Below, piece by piece: positions 1 through 6,523 of a stretch of 6,963 nt of DNA. The number at the start of each line of letters is the position of its first letter. The stretch's first letter is position 1. Position numbers and translations under genes: made by a program. The notes beneath the pieces were generated by a model. That model ran no database searches. It had not been told where the DNA came from and saw nothing but the letters and a program-made list of their open reading frames with translations. Origin of the DNA: Candidatus Thiodiazotropha sp. (ex Gloverina cf. vestifex) (GTDB taxonomy: Bacteria; Pseudomonadota; Gammaproteobacteria; Chromatiales; Chromatiaceae); the NCBI GenBank assembly GCA_025656435.1, contig JAHXHT010000126.1, positions 1 to 6,963 on the forward strand, given 5' to 3'.

Positions 1-104
1 GATTCGGGAACGCTTGTAATACCTATTTTTACTAATCATTTCTGAAGCTTAGCACCTGTTAATAGATGCTTAACTTCCTAAGACCCTTCTTAATTCAACC
101 TGCT

Positions 105-132
105 GGAACTTTTTCCTGTCATTTCAGTCAGA
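105..132 (+). promoter_or_regulatory. Candidate sigma-E (RpoE) promoter of rpoH
   Basis: GGAACTT at 105-111 is followed by exactly 15 nt and then GTCAGA at 127-132. The Escherichia coli sigma-E consensus is about GGAACTT, 15-16 nt, then GTCNNA, and the E. coli rpoH P3 promoter has GAACTT-N15-GTCTGA. Both elements and the spacing therefore fit very well. Transcription would start near 138-140, giving a leader of about 60 nt. The role inferred is to raise the heat-shock sigma factor during envelope stress or extreme heat. Confidence 0.75.
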
Positions 133-140
133 TATATCGA

Positions 141-170
141 TTGGCTCTCATTACAGGAGAGTGCTAATAT
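141..170 (+). promoter_or_regulatory. Possible sigma-70 promoter of rpoH
   Basis: TTGGCT (141-146) is a 4/6 match to the -35 element. It lies 18 nt before TAATAT (165-170), a near-consensus -10 element. The start would fall near 177, leaving a leader of only about 23 nt. This is a plausible housekeeping promoter downstream of the sigma-E one, but the -35 is weak and the region is AT-rich. Confidence 0.4.
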
Positions 171-195
171 TCCAACAGCAATATGAATTGGGGTA
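168..195 (+). promoter_or_regulatory. Leader hairpin covering the rpoH Shine-Dalgarno
   Basis: TATTCCAA (168-175) can pair with TTGGGGTA (188-195) through 8 bp, two of them G-U, around a 12-nt loop. The right arm contains GGGG (190-193), the only Shine-Dalgarno-like stretch 6 nt before the ATG at 200. A weak stem hiding the ribosome binding site is the design of an RNA thermometer, which suits a heat-shock sigma factor. Only the transcript from the upstream sigma-E promoter would contain both arms. The fold was drawn by hand and its stability was not calculated. Confidence 0.35.
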
Positions 196-199
196 ATAG

Positions 200-1048
200 A
201 TGAGTAGAGCATTAGCATTAACCGCCCTGCCAACAGGCAGCATGGACGCCTATATCAGCGCAGCCTTCCAACTGCCTATGCTAAGCGCAGAAGAGGAGCA
301 CAATCTGGCGATTCGTCTGCGCGATAACAATGACCTGGAAGCGGCACAAAAACTGATCACCTCGCATCTTCGTTTTGTCGTGCGTATCGCACGTAACTAT
401 GGCGGATACGGTCTGGCGCTACCCGATCTGGTACAGGAAGGCACCGTGGGTCTCATGAAGGCGGTAAAGCGCTTTAACCCCGACATGGGTGTTCGCTTGG
501 TCTCCTTCGCGGTCCACTGGGTCAAGGCTGAAATTCATGAATACATCCTCAAGAACTGGCGTATCGTCAAGGTAGCCACCACCAAGGCTCAGCGTAAACT
601 CTTCTTCAATCTGCGCAGCTCTAAGAAGCGCCTCGGGTGGTTTTCCAAACAGGAAGTCGAAGATGTGGCCCAGGACCTGGGCGTCAAGCCTGAGACCGTA
701 CTCGAGATGGAGAGCCGCCTCTCCGGTCAGGATATCGCCTTCGACGGACCCACCCAGGATGACGATGACAAGATCATCTCAACACCTGCCGGTTACCTGA
801 GCGATATGCGCATGGAGCCTGCCTCACTACTCGAAGCTAGCGACAGCGAGGCCAAAATGAAGCAACGTCTGTCCCATGCCCTCAATGGACTCGATCCACG
901 TAGCCGGGAGGTCCTGGAAGCCCGTTGGTTGGGTGAAAACAAATCGACCCTGCACGAGTTGGCAGACCGGTATCAGGTCTCTGCCGAACGCATCCGGCAG
1001 ATCGAAAAGAGCGCGATGAACAAGCTCAAGTCACAGCTTTCAGCTTGA
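200..1048 (+). CDS. rpoH: RNA polymerase heat-shock sigma factor RpoH (sigma-32)
   Basis: This sigma factor directs core RNA polymerase to heat-shock promoters (chaperones, proteases). The 282-residue product has the normal length for the family. Region 2.2 is DLVQEGTVGLMKAVKRF (76-92), followed by the DNA-melting and -10 recognition helices (about 92-116). The diagnostic RpoH box QRKLFFNLR is at 131-139, which separates it from RpoD and RpoS. Region 4, the helix-turn-helix reading the -35 element, lies near 250-275 and includes ERIRQIEKSA. The ATG at 200 has GGGG 6 nt upstream. In related bacteria rpoH follows ftsYEX. No ftsX coding sequence is visible here, except that one frame of bases 1-19 could be the last codons of an upstream gene. 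Regulation is probably by the sigma-E promoter upstream, perhaps with leader RNA structure. In the family, the protein is also controlled by DnaK and FtsH. Confidence 0.97.
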   Translation: MSRALALTALPTGSMDAYISAAFQLPMLSAEEEHNLAIRLRDNNDLEAAQKLITSHLRFVVRIARNYGGYGLALPDLVQEGTVGLMKAVKRFNPDMGVRLVSFAVHWVKAEIHEYILKNWRIVKVATTKAQRKLFFNLRSSKKRLGWFSKQEVEDVAQDLGVKPETVLEMESRLSGQDIAFDGPTQDDDDKIISTPAGYLSDMRMEPASLLEASDSEAKMKQRLSHALNGLDPRSREVLEARWLGENKSTLHELADRYQVSAERIRQIEKSAMNKLKSQLSA

Positions 1049-1097
1049 GCCACTTGAAGAGTCTCTATCACAAACGACCCTATGGATAGATTGAAGC

Positions 1098-1133
1098 AAA
1101 AAAAAGCCCCGGACTAACCGGGGCTTTTTCTTT
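1098..1133. terminator. Bidirectional intrinsic terminator
   Basis: AGCCCCGG (1105-1112) pairs perfectly with CCGGGGCT (1118-1125) around a 5-nt loop. On the + strand the stem is followed by a T-rich run (1125-1133, broken by one C). On the - strand the eight As at 1098-1105 become an unbroken T run. It lies between the ends of two convergent genes and can stop rpoH as well as leftward transcription from the PEP-CTERM gene, including any read-through from the bio operon. Confidence 0.92.
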
Positions 1134-1151
1134 ACATTAAGACCGCAATTC

Positions 1152-1754
1152 TCAAACAGTCTTTCTCTTTCGGGTGAAACCCAAACCAATCAATCCGAGC
1201 CCCATGAGAATAATGGATGCAGGCTCAGGGACGCTCGCAAACTGTTCGTTGATAACCAGATCATTCACTGCCCAGTGTTGTCCCCCACCGTAATATTGAG
1301 GGTCATCGACAAAATCATTACCTGTATGTATCACAAATGAGGTAAGTGCTGCCCACTCGGCATTGAAGAATGTGGGCGTTCTATCCACGAACAGATCAAG
1401 GGAATCGACCAATGTTCCACCATTGTAACCCTCGATAGTCAGTGTCTGGCTACCCCAGGCACCGGCAATGGTAAAACCGTTTAAATCAAAAACCCCTGCA
1501 TTGGCCCAGGTGAAAGTAGACGGAGAAACTTCCCAAGGGTTGAAAGCCACATAGTTGCTACCGGTAACATCTGCAACATTCCTGTAGCCATCATTGTAGC
1601 GGGAAGCCCCATTCAGAAAATTAACACCGTTTGTCGTAAAGTTTGTATCGCCCGTAGCACTGAAACTGATAACCGTTGCCTGAGCTGATAATGCAGCTAC
1701 TGACAATAGAATAGCCACTCCATAAACCAGAAAATTCCTACTACCCTTCTTCAC
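1152..1754 (-). CDS. PEP-CTERM sorting domain protein (exosortase substrate)
   Basis: This is a secreted protein of about 200 residues. It starts with a signal peptide (charged MKKGSR, hydrophobic core, likely cleavage after AQA near residue 26). A beta-rich, Cys-free domain follows, with the repeated-looking DLNGFTIAGAW and LTIEGYNGG stretches. It ends with a classic PEP-CTERM anchor: VPEP (175-178), a hydrophobic Gly/Leu/Ile segment, then the basic tail RKRK. In this family an exosortase (EpsH type) cuts at the anchor, and the proteins are linked to exopolysaccharide and biofilm or floc formation. No exosortase is in the window. The frame is open up to an ATG at 1826, but the GTG at 1752-1754 is the better start. 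It has AAGGAG (1761-1766) 6 nt upstream, begins right at the signal peptide, and lies downstream of the sigma-54 promoter that the longer frame would overlap. The exact function of the domain is unknown. Confidence 0.88.
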   Translation of the reverse strand: MKKGSRNFLVYGVAILLSVAALSAQATVISFSATGDTNFTTNGVNFLNGASRYNDGYRNVADVTGSNYVAFNPWEVSPSTFTWANAGVFDLNGFTIAGAWGSQTLTIEGYNGGTLVDSLDLFVDRTPTFFNAEWAALTSFVIHTGNDFVDDPQYYGGGQHWAVNDLVINEQFASVPEPASIILMGLGLIGLGFTRKRKTV

Positions 1755-1760
1755 AAATTG

Positions 1761-1766
1761 CTCCTT
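1761..1766 (-). promoter_or_regulatory. Ribosome binding site fixing the GTG start of the PEP-CTERM gene
   Basis: On the minus strand AAGGAG is followed by CAATTT and then GTG. This is the strongest Shine-Dalgarno match in the window. It decides for the GTG at 1754 over the upstream ATG at 1826, which would add 24 mostly aromatic residues ahead of the signal peptide. Confidence 0.85.
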
Positions 1767-1795
1767 AAAATAAAAATAAAAACCATACAAAAAAT

Positions 1796-1811
1796 AGCAA
1801 TATTCTTGCCA
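1796..1811 (-). promoter_or_regulatory. Sigma-54 (RpoN) -24/-12 promoter of the PEP-CTERM gene
   Basis: The minus strand reads TGGCAAGAATATTGCT, against the RpoN consensus TGGCACG-N4-TTGCW. The GG (-24) and GC (-12) dinucleotides are present at exact spacing, and only one conserved position differs. The predicted start is near 1785, about 30 nt before the GTG, and the Shine-Dalgarno lies within that leader. PEP-CTERM genes in several Proteobacteria are known to depend on RpoN with the PrsK/PrsR two-component system, which agrees with this reading. Confidence 0.75.
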
Positions 1812-1848
1812 ATACTTATTTTTCAATTAATTTCAATCACTTATTGAT

Positions 1849-1879
1849 TTACATTAATTATTTTATGGTATTTATGTAA
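1849..1879. repeat. Imperfect inverted repeat, possible enhancer-binding site
   Basis: TTACATTAAT (1849-1858) and ATTTATGTAA (1870-1879) form a 10-bp inverted repeat with one mismatch and an 11-nt centre. It sits about 64-94 nt upstream of the predicted sigma-54 start, where an RpoN activator dimer would bind. The region is AT-rich, so a chance repeat is possible. Confidence 0.35.
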
Positions 1880-1919
1880 GGATTTTCGACACCAATATGC
1901 GGAGTTTCCATTTTCACAA

Positions 1920-2600
1920 TTAAAGAAGACCAACCGTGCTCCGAAAGCACTCACCTACCCGCACAGGATCTGACTCGCTCAGAAATGGAACGCGACATAG
2001 ACAGGGAACATCAATCCAGTCACTTATAGTCTTAACATTATCTTCAAGTGCTGCCATCGCTGGCTCCACCTGATTTGCTACCCATCCCAGTTGTTTAGTG
2101 CCGCTTTGCTGGATGTGCGCCTCTGTCAACAGCGCATGATTGATACAGCCTAAGCGCATACCGACCACGAGGATCACTGGCAGATCGAGAAGACGGACAA
2201 GATCAGCGACGATAGTTTTTCCGTCTAGAGGCACACACCAGCCACCAACACCTTCAACCAAAACCCAGTCAGCCATGTCACTCAGACGCTTGTAGTACTC
2301 GACAATGGTTTGCAGATTTATGGGACGTTCTGCTGACTCGGCAGCCAGATGGGGGGCAATAGGCGACTCATAGGCGAAGGGATTGACCCATTCATAGGGA
2401 ACCTCCTTGCTGCACTGGCTTTGTATTCGCTGTGCATCGTCATTCCGCAGCCCTTCAGGCGTCTTCTCTGCGCCTGACGCAACCGGCTTCATGCCCATCA
2501 CAGATAAACCTTGGCACTGCAACCAATGCATCAAACCCAAAGTAATCTCAGTCTTCCCACAGCCAGTGTCGGTACCGGTAATAAAGAGCCCCCGAGCCAT
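1920..2600 (-). CDS. bioD: Dethiobiotin synthetase BioD
   Basis: ATP-dependent ring closure of 7,8-diaminopelargonate with CO2 to dethiobiotin, the step before BioB, in the cytoplasm. The 226-residue length is typical. The P-loop GTDTGCGKT is at 9-17. MKPVASG (37-43) carries the substrate-binding Lys, NDDAQ is at 53-57, PIAPHLAAE at 80-88, VEGVGG at 115-120 and the nucleotide-side AN-x-x-x-P motif near 175-180. It is the last gene of the operon. Its ATG lies 2 nt after the bioC stop with no clear Shine-Dalgarno, so translation is probably coupled to bioC. No hairpin terminator is visible in the 165 bp that follow, so transcription may run on into the PEP-CTERM gene, which lies on the same strand. 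Confidence 0.96.
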   Translation of the reverse strand: MARGLFITGTDTGCGKTEITLGLMHWLQCQGLSVMGMKPVASGAEKTPEGLRNDDAQRIQSQCSKEVPYEWVNPFAYESPIAPHLAAESAERPINLQTIVEYYKRLSDMADWVLVEGVGGWCVPLDGKTIVADLVRLLDLPVILVVGMRLGCINHALLTEAHIQQSGTKQLGWVANQVEPAMAALEDNVKTISDWIDVPCLCRVPFLSESDPVRVGECFRSTVGLL

Positions 2601-2602
2601 GA

Positions 2603-3478
2603 CTATTTCGCAGGTAACTGCTGTCGCAGCATATCGACCGGCACCGTGGTCACACCCTCCTGGGACCTCTGCTGAGGCGCCCAGGCGTGTCCGTAGACGA
2701 CCTCATAGCTGGCTGGCAGGCGCCCGTTTTGACGGAACTGCTCATAAGCCTCGTACATTTTAAGCAGACGTCCTTTGCCAGTCAGACCGCGCTGACGATC
2801 CCGGGTCACATTATGTGCACCCAGGGTCTTCAGATCGCGCATCAGCGAAGGAACATCTTCGTAGGTCAGCTGAAGTCGATCCACATCGACCACCGGTTCT
2901 GCCAGCCCCGCCTCCAACATAGCGTCACCGATATTGTGCATATCCAGAAAAGGGCTGACGTGGCTGGTCCCATCAACGGCCGCCCAGCTGGCTCGTAATT
3001 CCATCAGGGTATCGGGGCCAAAAGTGGAGAAGAGCAGCATGCCATTGGGACGCAGCACGCGAAGGAATTCACGGAATGTCCCCTGCAGGTCGTTACACCA
3101 CTGCAAGGTCGCATTGGAGAAAATCATATCTACCGACCCATCCGCCAAGGGCAACCGCTCTGCATCACCACAGAGGCAAAGCGGCGTCTTGGATGATGAT
3201 TCCCGCAACCGTGTCTGTTGTAACATCGGCAGGGCAAAATCGAGGGCTACCGTCTGCGCTGTATGATATTTCTGCATCAGTGCATGGGTCGCATCCCCGG
3301 TGCCCGCCCCCACATCCAGTACCACTGCCGGTTCATGGCGAATATATTCCAACCGGTCGAGCATACGACCCGCGATTTCACGCTGCAGTGCCGCCACTTC
3401 GTCGTAATGGGCCGCAGCCCGTGAGAAAGCAAGTCGTGCCTGACGTTTATCGATAGTCGGCATGGGTTCAGCATTCAT
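2603..3478 (-). CDS. bioC: Malonyl-ACP O-methyltransferase BioC
   Basis: Methylates the free carboxyl of malonyl-ACP with S-adenosylmethionine so that fatty-acid synthesis can extend it to pimeloyl-ACP methyl ester. The class I methyltransferase fold is clear: motif I LDVGAGTGDAT (54-64), the acidic end of beta-2 at Asp80, CGDAERLPL (103-111), and SNATLQW (121-127). Family motifs TFGPDTLMELR (152-162) and RDLKTLGAHNV (214-224) mark it as BioC rather than a generic methyltransferase, as does YEVVYGHAWAP near the C-terminus. At 291 residues it is somewhat longer than the E. coli protein. The chosen ATG lies inside the end of bioH (11-nt overlap) and has GGAG 7 nt upstream. A second ATG five codons later is possible. 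Confidence 0.95.
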   Translation of the reverse strand: MNAEPMPTIDKRQARLAFSRAAAHYDEVAALQREIAGRMLDRLEYIRHEPAVVLDVGAGTGDATHALMQKYHTAQTVALDFALPMLQQTRLRESSSKTPLCLCGDAERLPLADGSVDMIFSNATLQWCNDLQGTFREFLRVLRPNGMLLFSTFGPDTLMELRASWAAVDGTSHVSPFLDMHNIGDAMLEAGLAEPVVDVDRLQLTYEDVPSLMRDLKTLGAHNVTRDRQRGLTGKGRLLKMYEAYEQFRQNGRLPASYEVVYGHAWAPQQRSQEGVTTVPVDMLRQQLPAK

Positions 3479-4244
3479 TGAACTGCTCCAGAAACCGGCT
3501 CACCGCAAGATGCGTCTCAGCAGGGTGGGAGAGAAACGGGGTATGTGCAGCGCCGGCGATCACATCGGTAGTGGCATCCGGCAACCAGCTTTTTAGCAGG
3601 TTCGCAGCCGCCGCTGGTGCCAGGGTATCGCGATCACCGTAGAGCCAGGCTGTTGGGCAATCCAATACCCTTAGGACATCACGCAGATCGGCAATTTTCA
3701 GAAGATCGAGTCCGGTCTCCAAGGCCTCGGGATGGGGGTCTGGCCGTTCAGTCAGACGCATCTTGAGTCTGCGCAGCGTCTCCTGGGCAAGGTCGCTGCC
3801 AAGCATCTGTAGTGCAAGAAATCGCTCAAGGGTCTTACTGTGATCTTCCCCGAGTGCCTGGATGAACAGATCAAGTGTGCGGGGAGCCATCGCATGAGGC
3901 CAGTCATCCGCCTGCACAAACCTGGGCATGCCAGCCAACACCATAACCCCGGTAATCCGCTCCGGTGCCGCATGAGCCGCCTGTAGCGTGATCATAGAAC
4001 CAAGAGACCAGCCGAGCCAAGCTGCGGAAGACGGTGCCACTTCCAGACAGGCCTCAGCCCAATCAGCCAGTGACTGCTGTCCCTTGAAGGGACTGTTGCC
4101 ATGCCCCGGCAGGTCAACAAGGGTTACCCGATATTGCCCGGCAAGCACCTCGGCAAAATCCGACCAGACTGAGGAATTCATACCCCAGCCATGGAGCATC
4201 ACCAGATCCCGACCTGAGCCTATAGTCTCCGTTGAGAGCCTCAT
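3468..4244 (-). CDS. bioH: Pimeloyl-ACP methyl ester carboxylesterase BioH
   Basis: Alpha/beta hydrolase that removes the methyl group from pimeloyl-ACP methyl ester and so ends the BioC/BioH pimelate route. The 258 residues match the usual length. LHGWGMNSSVW (17-27) gives the oxyanion region. The nucleophile is Ser80 in GWSLG, the acid is Asp206 in YGDRDTLAP, and the base is His234 in AAHTPF. These line up with Ser82, Asp207 and His235 of E. coli BioH. The gene sits inside the operon, unlike in E. coli where bioH is separate. Its ATG overlaps the bioF stop in an ATGA arrangement, so translation is probably coupled. Confidence 0.94.
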   Translation of the reverse strand: MRLSTETIGSGRDLVMLHGWGMNSSVWSDFAEVLAGQYRVTLVDLPGHGNSPFKGQQSLADWAEACLEVAPSSAAWLGWSLGSMITLQAAHAAPERITGVMVLAGMPRFVQADDWPHAMAPRTLDLFIQALGEDHSKTLERFLALQMLGSDLAQETLRRLKMRLTERPDPHPEALETGLDLLKIADLRDVLRVLDCPTAWLYGDRDTLAPAAAANLLKSWLPDATTDVIAGAAHTPFLSHPAETHLAVSRFLEQFNEC

Positions 4245-5416
4245 GTCGTTTCCAGCTTTAGATTCGAAAGGGCGTCGAGCAGACGTTGCAGATGACGCTC
4301 AGTGTGGTTGGCGCTGAAGGTGATACGCAGGCGGGCGCTCCCTTCCGGCACCGTCGGCGGTCGAATCGCACTCACCAGAATACCTTGCGCCTCCAGCTGA
4401 CGACTCCAGGCGAGGGCCTGTGAGGCGCTGCCGGCAAGTATGGGCTGGATTGGTGTTTGTGAATCCATCAAAGGAAGTCCCAGAGATTCGGCGGCCGCTC
4501 TGAACTGCTTTACCAATTGTCTCAGGCGCTCCCTGCGCCAGGACTCCTGTCGGGCGATACGAAGACTCACACGTGTTGCCTCGGCCATGGCTGGTGGTGG
4601 TGCCGTGGTGTAGATATAACTGCGTGCCTGTTGGATCAGTGTTTCGATCAGTTCTTCACTACCTGCCACAAAAGCCCCAAAGGTACCCAAGGCCTTACCG
4701 AGGGTTCCCATCAGTATCGGCACCTCATCCAGCCCCAGGCCGAAATGGGATGGACTGCCTTGCCCCTCATCCCCCAAGACACCGAAGCCATGTGCGTCAT
4801 CCACCATCAACCAGGCATTATGAGTTTGTGCCAATTGAGCCAGTTGCGGCAGCGGTGCGAGATCGCCATCCATGCTGAACACACCATCGGTGGCAATTAA
4901 TGCCCTGCCCTGCTCAGCACTCTCCAATTGACGCTGCAGACTCTCTGCATCGGCATGCTGATAGCGATGCATCTTTGCCCGGCTGAGTTGCCCGGCATCC
5001 AGTAGAGAGGCGTGATTCAGGCGATCCTCGTAGAGTTGATCACCCTTTTCCAGCAGGGCTGCAGCGATACCCAAATTGGCCATGTAACCGGTGGAGAAAA
5101 GTAGCGCCCGGGGTCTACCGGTAAATTCGGCCAGCTCCGTTTCCAGCGCATGATGAGCCGTTGTGTGACCTGTGATCAGGTGTGCCGCACCACTGCCAGC
5201 GCCATAGCTCGATGCACCCTGCTGCAACGCTCGAACCACCTCAGGGTGGTTGGCGAGCCCCAGATAGTCATTGCTGCAGAAGGTCAGTAGACGCCGTCCG
5301 TCGATCTGCATCTCAGGTTGTTGCGCTGTCTCAGCCACCCTGCGGGTGCGATAGAGGGAAGACTCCCGTCGTATCTCGAGTGTTTCCGCCAGATGTTGCT
5401 TGTTTGGCTCTGTCAC
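4241..5416 (-). CDS. bioF: 8-amino-7-oxononanoate synthase BioF
   Basis: PLP enzyme that condenses pimeloyl-ACP with L-alanine to 8-amino-7-oxononanoate. The 391 residues show the alpha-oxoamine synthase pattern: FCSNDYLGLA (47-56 region), GSGAAHLITGHT (74-85), the stacking His in LNHASLLD (133-140), VDDAHGFG with the PLP-ring Asp (205-212), Lys241 in MGTLGKALG as the Schiff-base Lys, and RPPTVPEGSARLRITFSA near the C-terminus. The start is GTG at 5414-5416. No upstream ATG is in frame, the next ATG (codon 36) would remove conserved N-terminal residues, and only a distant AGGA precedes the GTG. It follows bioB by 26 nt and overlaps bioH by 4 nt. Confidence 0.96.
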   Translation of the reverse strand: MTEPNKQHLAETLEIRRESSLYRTRRVAETAQQPEMQIDGRRLLTFCSNDYLGLANHPEVVRALQQGASSYGAGSGAAHLITGHTTAHHALETELAEFTGRPRALLFSTGYMANLGIAAALLEKGDQLYEDRLNHASLLDAGQLSRAKMHRYQHADAESLQRQLESAEQGRALIATDGVFSMDGDLAPLPQLAQLAQTHNAWLMVDDAHGFGVLGDEGQGSPSHFGLGLDEVPILMGTLGKALGTFGAFVAGSEELIETLIQQARSYIYTTAPPPAMAEATRVSLRIARQESWRRERLRQLVKQFRAAAESLGLPLMDSQTPIQPILAGSASQALAWSRQLEAQGILVSAIRPPTVPEGSARLRITFSANHTERHLQRLLDALSNLKLETT

Positions 5417-5442
5417 AATTGCGGCTTGAAATCCTGTTGGAA

Positions 5443-6465
5443 TCAGCCTGCCTGAGCCTGCTTGCAGGGTACCTTGGCCGCCTTGACCTCGGTCTCAACG
5501 GTCTGCTCCGTCTCGATACCGAGCCGCTGCAACAGCGCCCGATCCTTATCGGCTTCCGGATTGTCCGTAGTCAACAGCCGCTCCCCATAAAAAATGGAGT
5601 TGGCGCCAGCCAAAAAGCATAGTGCCTGCATCTCATCACTCATCTCGCTGCGTCCGGCGGAGAGGCGCACATAGGATGCCGGCATCAGGATGCGAGCCAC
5701 TGCAATAGTACGCACGAACTCCAGAGGATCGAGCTCATCACTACCGAACAGTGGCGTGCCTTCTACCTGTACCAGCATGTTGATGGGCACCGATTCGGGA
5801 TGCTTGGGCAGGTTGGTCAATTCGCGCAGCATGCTGGCCCGGTCGCGCCTGGACTCCCCCATACCGAGGATGCCGCCAGAACAGACATTGATCCCAGCAT
5901 CTCTGACATGGGACAACGTATCCAAACGATCATCAAAAGTCCGGGTAGTGATCACGTTGCCGTAGAACTCCGGCGAGGTATCCAGATTGTGATTGTAGTA
6001 ATCGAGGCCAGCCTCGCGCAGCTGTTCTGCCTGTGGCTGAGTCAGCATGCCGAGGGTCAGGCAGGTCTCCATGCCAAGTCCGTGCACCGCTTCCACCATC
6101 TCGATGACCTTAGCCAGATTTTTATCCGTGGGATTGCGCCAGGCAGCTCCCATGCAGAAGCGGGTAGCGCCCTTGGACTTGGCAGACTGTGCCGCTTCAA
6201 CCACATCATCGAGCGGCATCAGCTTTTCCGCCTCCAGTCCGGTGGCGTTCTTAGCGCTTTGTGAGCAGTAACCACAATCCTCCGCACAGGCCCCGGTCTT
6301 GATACTCAGCAGACTGCTCATCTGAATCCGGTTGGCATCAAAGTGTGCCCGATGTGTCATCTGGGCTTTGAAAATCAGATCGTTGAATGGCTGATCCAGA
6401 AGGGCCTCGATTTCATCCAGACCCCAATCATGGCGTATGCTTGTCTCTGTCATGGTATTTTTCAT
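5443..6465 (-). CDS. bioB: Biotin synthase BioB
   Basis: Radical SAM enzyme that inserts sulfur into dethiobiotin as the last step of biotin synthesis. The 340-residue protein has the 4Fe-4S motif Cys60-x3-Cys64-x2-Cys67 (GACAEDCGYCSQS). The 2Fe-2S ligands are Cys104 (RFCMGAAWR), Cys135 (METCLTLG), Cys195 (NVCSGG) and Arg267 (VRLSAGR), matching Cys97/128/188 and Arg260 of E. coli. YNHNLDT (157-163) is the family signature. It is the first gene of the operon. A weak AAGAG lies 4 nt before the ATG at 6465. An in-frame ATG four codons later lacks a ribosome site. The variable C-terminal tail (about 320-340) is Glu/Lys/Ala-rich and probably disordered. Confidence 0.98.
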   Translation of the reverse strand: MKNTMTETSIRHDWGLDEIEALLDQPFNDLIFKAQMTHRAHFDANRIQMSSLLSIKTGACAEDCGYCSQSAKNATGLEAEKLMPLDDVVEAAQSAKSKGATRFCMGAAWRNPTDKNLAKVIEMVEAVHGLGMETCLTLGMLTQPQAEQLREAGLDYYNHNLDTSPEFYGNVITTRTFDDRLDTLSHVRDAGINVCSGGILGMGESRRDRASMLRELTNLPKHPESVPINMLVQVEGTPLFGSDELDPLEFVRTIAVARILMPASYVRLSAGRSEMSDEMQALCFLAGANSIFYGERLLTTDNPEADKDRALLQRLGIETEQTVETEVKAAKVPCKQAQAG

Positions 6466-6494
6466 GGTGCTCTTGGGAGTTGTTGCAGTGCGAC

Positions 6495-6523
6495 AATAGA
6501 CAACATCCCCGGATCTCTGTCAA
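6495..6523 (-). promoter_or_regulatory. Sigma-70 promoter of the bioBFHCD operon
   Basis: On the minus strand a perfect -35 TTGACA (6523-6518) is followed by a 17-nt spacer and TCTATT (6500-6495), a 4/6 match to the -10. Transcription would start near 6488, about 23 nt before the bioB ATG. The -35 lies inside the left half of the BirA operator, the arrangement expected for repression. Confidence 0.65.

Noticed and set aside
1..19. Bases that could be the last codons of an upstream gene such as ftsX (frame ending IRERL-stop)
   Set aside because: Only five codons; the other two frames are also open for short stretches, and the peptide is not diagnostic of FtsX.
1755..1826. N-terminal extension of the PEP-CTERM frame up to ATG 1826
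   Set aside because: It would place 24 aromatic-rich residues before the signal peptide, overlaps the sigma-54 promoter and has no Shine-Dalgarno; the GTG at 1754 has AAGGAG at ideal spacing.
1834..1848. TCAAT/ATTGA mini-repeat in the AT-rich gap
   Set aside because: Only 5 bp arms in very AT-rich sequence, easily explained by chance.
3076..3456. Open frame on the + strand opposite bioC
   Set aside because: Pro/His/Arg-rich shadow of the bioC coding strand, with no supporting ribosome site or homology.
5182..5622. Open frame of 146 codons on the + strand opposite bioF and bioB
   Set aside because: Antisense shadow of conserved coding sequence, with a composition driven by the codons of the opposite strand.
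6473..6497. Possible promoter for comF (TTGGGA with a GACAAT-like -10)
   Set aside because: The spacing is too short (13 nt) and the elements are weak; no convincing + strand promoter for comF was found.
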